The position numbers were made by a program, and so were the translations under genes. This document shows positions 15,467 to 17,531 of a DNA stretch of 17,531 nt, piece after piece (position 1 is the first letter of the stretch; each line of letters opens with the position of its first letter). A model generated the notes under the pieces. The model ran no database searches, was not told the DNA's origin, and was given only the letters and a program-made list of their open reading frames with translations. Location: the NCBI GenBank assembly GCA_947504795.1, contig CANNJG010000023.1, positions 1-17,531 of the forward strand, written 5' to 3'. This stretch comes from Legionellaceae bacterium. GTDB taxonomy: Bacteria > Pseudomonadota > Gammaproteobacteria > Legionellales > Legionellaceae.

Positions 15467-16360
15467 TTGGCGAACATACAAAAAAGAAAAGGCATCATTC
15501 TCGCGGGTGGATCGGGTACACGTTTGTATCCCGTGACGCAGAGCATCTCAAAACAACTACTCCCCGTATACGATAAGCCCATGATCTATTATCCGCTTAG
15601 CACTTTAATGCTAGCGGGCATTCAAGACATTTTGATTATCTCGACACCGGATGACACACCTCGCTTCGAATCTTTACTCGGTGATGGTAGTCAGTGGGGT
15701 CTTAATATTTCATATAAGGTGCAACCGTCCCCCGATGGTTTAGCGCAGGCGTTTATCTTAGGCGACACATTTGTGGGTAATGATTTATCGGCACTCGTTT
15801 TAGGTGATAACATTTTTTACGGCCATGACTTTAATGAGCTGTTAGGTAATGCGATGGTACGATCTGATGGTGCGACTGTGTTTGCATATCACGTGCACGA
15901 TCCTGAGCGTTATGGTGTAGCGGAATTTGATCAAACTAATAAAGTATTGTCCTTAGAAGAAAAACCAAAAAATCCAAAATCAAATTACGCGGTGACAGGA
16001 CTCTACTTTTACGATAAAGATGTGGTCGCGATGGCAAAAAGTTTAAAGCCATCTGCCCGAGGTGAGTTAGAGATCACAGATCTTAATCGACTCTATTTGG
16101 AAAAAGAAAAACTCAACGTCGAGATTATGGGCCGCGGTTACGCCTGGCTCGATACCGGCACACATGATTCACTTCTAGAAGCAAGCCAGTTTATTGCGAC
16201 ACTCGAGAATCGTCAGGGCTTGAAAGTAAGTTGCCCTGAGGAGATCAGCTACCGTCAAGGTTGGATTAACGCATCTCAGTTAGAAAAATTAGCGGCACCC
16301 TTATCTAAAAACGGATACGGCGAGTATCTCCAACGTGTCTTAAAAGAAAAAATTCTGTAA
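15467..16360 (+). CDS. rfbA: Glucose-1-phosphate thymidylyltransferase
   Basis: RmlA, first enzyme of the pathway: joins glucose-1-phosphate and dTTP to give dTDP-glucose. The 297 residues include GGSGTRLYP (14-22) for dTTP binding, the SKQLLPVYDKPMIYYPL block, LGDN (112-115, metal Asp114), EEKP and AWLDTGTHDSLLEA. The start is TTG at 15467, directly after the rfbD stop, with AAAGGA about 10 bases upstream; no ATG or GTG offers a full-length alternative, so the rare start is well supported and may keep its level down. Feedback inhibition by dTDP-rhamnose is known for the family. Confidence 0.96.
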   Translation: MANIQKRKGIILAGGSGTRLYPVTQSISKQLLPVYDKPMIYYPLSTLMLAGIQDILIISTPDDTPRFESLLGDGSQWGLNISYKVQPSPDGLAQAFILGDTFVGNDLSALVLGDNIFYGHDFNELLGNAMVRSDGATVFAYHVHDPERYGVAEFDQTNKVLSLEEKPKNPKSNYAVTGLYFYDKDVVAMAKSLKPSARGELEITDLNRLYLEKEKLNVEIMGRGYAWLDTGTHDSLLEASQFIATLENRQGLKVSCPEEISYRQGWINASQLEKLAAPLSKNGYGEYLQRVLKEKIL

Positions 16361-16363
16361 CAC

Positions 16364-16909
16364 ATGAAGGTCACACCGTTAAATATTCCTGACGTATTGC
16401 TCATCGAGCCCCAAGTGTTTGGTGATGACAGGGGATTCTTTTACGAGAGCTTTAATCAGAATAAATTTGAAGAAGCGATAGGTAAAAAAATAAATTTTGT
16501 GCAGGACAACCACTCGAAGTCAGTGAAGGGTGTATTGCGAGGACTTCATTACCAACTCACACCCAAGGCACAAGGTAAGTTAGTTCGCGTGATTCAGGGT
16601 GAAGTCTTTGACGTCGCGGTTGATTTAAGACAATCATCACCCACATTCGGTCAATGGGTCGGCGAAATATTATCAGGCGACAATAAAAAACAACTCTGGA
16701 TCCCAAAAGGTTTTGCACACGGATTTTTAACATTATCCGACACCACAGAATTTTTATACAAGACCACAGATTTTTATAGCCCAGAACATGAGCAATCCAT
16801 TCTTTGGGACGATAAAACGATTGGTATCGATTGGCCCATGCAAGAGGTATCTCTATCTTCTAAAGATAGTGCCGCAGTTTCTTTTAAAGAGGCAAACTAC
16901 TTTAGTTAA
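16364..16909 (+). CDS. rfbC: dTDP-4-dehydrorhamnose 3,5-epimerase
   Basis: RmlC, third enzyme of the pathway: epimerises C3 and C5 of dTDP-4-keto-6-deoxyglucose. The 181-residue cupin is standard length. Catalytic and binding residues are present: R59 and H62 in RGLHYQ, K72, H119 in KGFAHGF, Y132 in LYKTTDFY, and D168 as likely partner of H62. It follows rfbA after 3 bp and completes an intact four-enzyme set. It ends 7 bp before the convergent exporter gene. Confidence 0.96.
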   Translation: MKVTPLNIPDVLLIEPQVFGDDRGFFYESFNQNKFEEAIGKKINFVQDNHSKSVKGVLRGLHYQLTPKAQGKLVRVIQGEVFDVAVDLRQSSPTFGQWVGEILSGDNKKQLWIPKGFAHGFLTLSDTTEFLYKTTDFYSPEHEQSILWDDKTIGIDWPMQEVSLSSKDSAAVSFKEANYFS

Positions 16910-16916
16910 AAGCGAC

Positions 16917-16940
16917 TTACGCTTTATGTTCTAAGCGTAA
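16917..16940. terminator. Hairpin at the convergent gene ends (possible terminator)
   Basis: Perfect 8-bp inverted repeat TTACGCTT (16917-16924)/AAGCGTAA (16933-16940) with an 8-base loop, overlapping the stop codon of the minus-strand ATPase gene. On the minus strand it is followed by GTCGCTTTTAAC, a weak T tract. It may separate rfbC transcription from the opposing gene. Confidence 0.35.
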
Positions 16941-17531
16941 AGTTTGGTTCGTGAGTTTTGAAATAAGATCTTCCGAGTGAGACGCAATGACCAGGATAGA
17001 AGATTTTTGAATGTAGTCATGCAGTCTTTTTTCGGCCTTGATTAAGAAGTCACTGTCTCCCACACTCAGCCACTCGTCCATCAGAATAATATCTGCAGGC
17101 ACCGTCGTCGACACCGCAAAACCTAAACGCATGTGCATACCGGTGGAGTAGGTGCGAACCGGTAACTCTAAAAACTCGCCTAACTCGGTGAAGTCGGCAA
17201 TCTCTTCTTCGATGAGTTTAATCTGTTTGAGTTTCATGCCCATCATGATGGCGCGCATACGAATGTTTTCATAACCGGTCGCCTCCATATCCATACCTAA
17301 AGAAATATCGATCAAGGACGCGATGCTACCTTTGACATCGATGTGGCCTATGCTCGGTTGGTAAACGCCTGCGATAGCACGAAGGAGGGTGGATTTACCC
17401 GCACCATTGGGCCCCATGATGCCCAGCCTGTCCCCATCTTTTAGGTTTAAGTTAATCTCATGGAGTGCCGTGACAATTTGTACGGAAGCTTTTTCTTTTG
17501 AGAAGCTTTTGATAAATGAATTTTTTAGCGA
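16917..17531 (-). CDS. wzt: Polysaccharide ABC exporter ATPase (Wzt/KpsT type), partial
   Basis: ATP-binding subunit of an ABC-2-type polysaccharide exporter, which would pair with a Wzm-like permease to move lipid-linked glycan across the inner membrane. The 204 visible residues run off the right edge of the window without a start; the ATG at 17417 is internal, since the frame remains open upstream with TALHEINLNLKDGDRLGI. Seen are Walker A GPNGAGKS (40-47), the family-typical signature YSTGMHMRL (128-136), Walker B IILMDE (148-153) and the H-loop His (SHS, 184-186). The protein stops about 20 residues after the H-loop, so it lacks the carbohydrate-binding C-terminal domain of long Wzt proteins. 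Convergent to the rhamnose operon. Confidence 0.9.
   Translation of the reverse strand, partial: SLKNSFIKSFSKEKASVQIVTALHEINLNLKDGDRLGIMGPNGAGKSTLLRAIAGVYQPSIGHIDVKGSIASLIDISLGMDMEATGYENIRMRAIMMGMKLKQIKLIEEEIADFTELGEFLELPVRTYSTGMHMRLGFAVSTTVPADIILMDEWLSVGDSDFLIKAEKRLHDYIQKSSILVIASHSEDLISKLTNQTLRLEHKA

Noticed and set aside
1..17531. CRISPR array, tRNA, rRNA, intact insertion sequence
   Set aside because: No regularly spaced repeats, cloverleaf-like sequence, rRNA segments or transposase with terminal repeats were seen on reading both strands.

Overview
The window is a surface-polysaccharide (O-antigen or capsule type) biosynthesis region from a Gram-negative bacterium. The dTDP-rhamnose gene set, GtrA-type membrane protein, polysaccharide ABC-exporter ATPase and moderate-to-low GC suggest a proteobacterium, plausibly a betaproteobacterium. 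No rRNA, tRNA or housekeeping marker is present, so the taxon is only an inference.

Left part (1-10571), all on the plus strand: a tightly packed operon already running when the window opens (tail of an upstream gene, 1-63). It encodes a tandem-duplicated nucleotidyltransferase, a GtrA-like membrane protein, a GT2 glycosyltransferase, a GT-C-like membrane protein broken by an in-frame amber codon, a GDPD-like phosphodiesterase, a GT-C-like membrane protein whose reading frame runs (after a one-base slip in a G5 tract) into a uridine-kinase/phosphoribulokinase-type P-loop kinase, a HAD phosphatase, a class II aldolase-family protein, and a large polytopic membrane protein with a soluble C-terminal domain. 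Most junctions are 4-bp stop/start overlaps (ATGA or TTGA), implying translational coupling. Kinase, phosphatase, aldolase and two cytidylyl/nucleotidylyl-type domains together look like a pathway that makes and activates an unusual small sugar or polyol. GtrA, GT2 and GT-C proteins would then transfer it, via a lipid carrier, onto a glycan. The substrate cannot be read from sequence.

Middle part (10572-13529): a 281-bp gap with no convincing gene, a monocistronic large membrane protein (10853-12637) ended by a classic UUCG-loop terminator, then about 520 bp without a supported gene, and on the minus strand a 103-codon remnant of a Cre-like tyrosine recombinase. This marks a probable recombination boundary.

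Right part (13530-17531): the dTDP-L-rhamnose operon rfbBDAC (rmlBDAC), complete and intact, followed 7 bp later by a convergent ABC-2-type polysaccharide exporter ATPase (Wzt/KpsT type) that runs off the right edge. Rhamnose made here probably feeds the polysaccharide exported by that transporter.

Most interesting points: the membrane GT-C/kinase fusion and its frameshift, the kinase-HAD-aldolase-double nucleotidyltransferase cassette of unknown product, and the unannotated integrase remnant at the junction.
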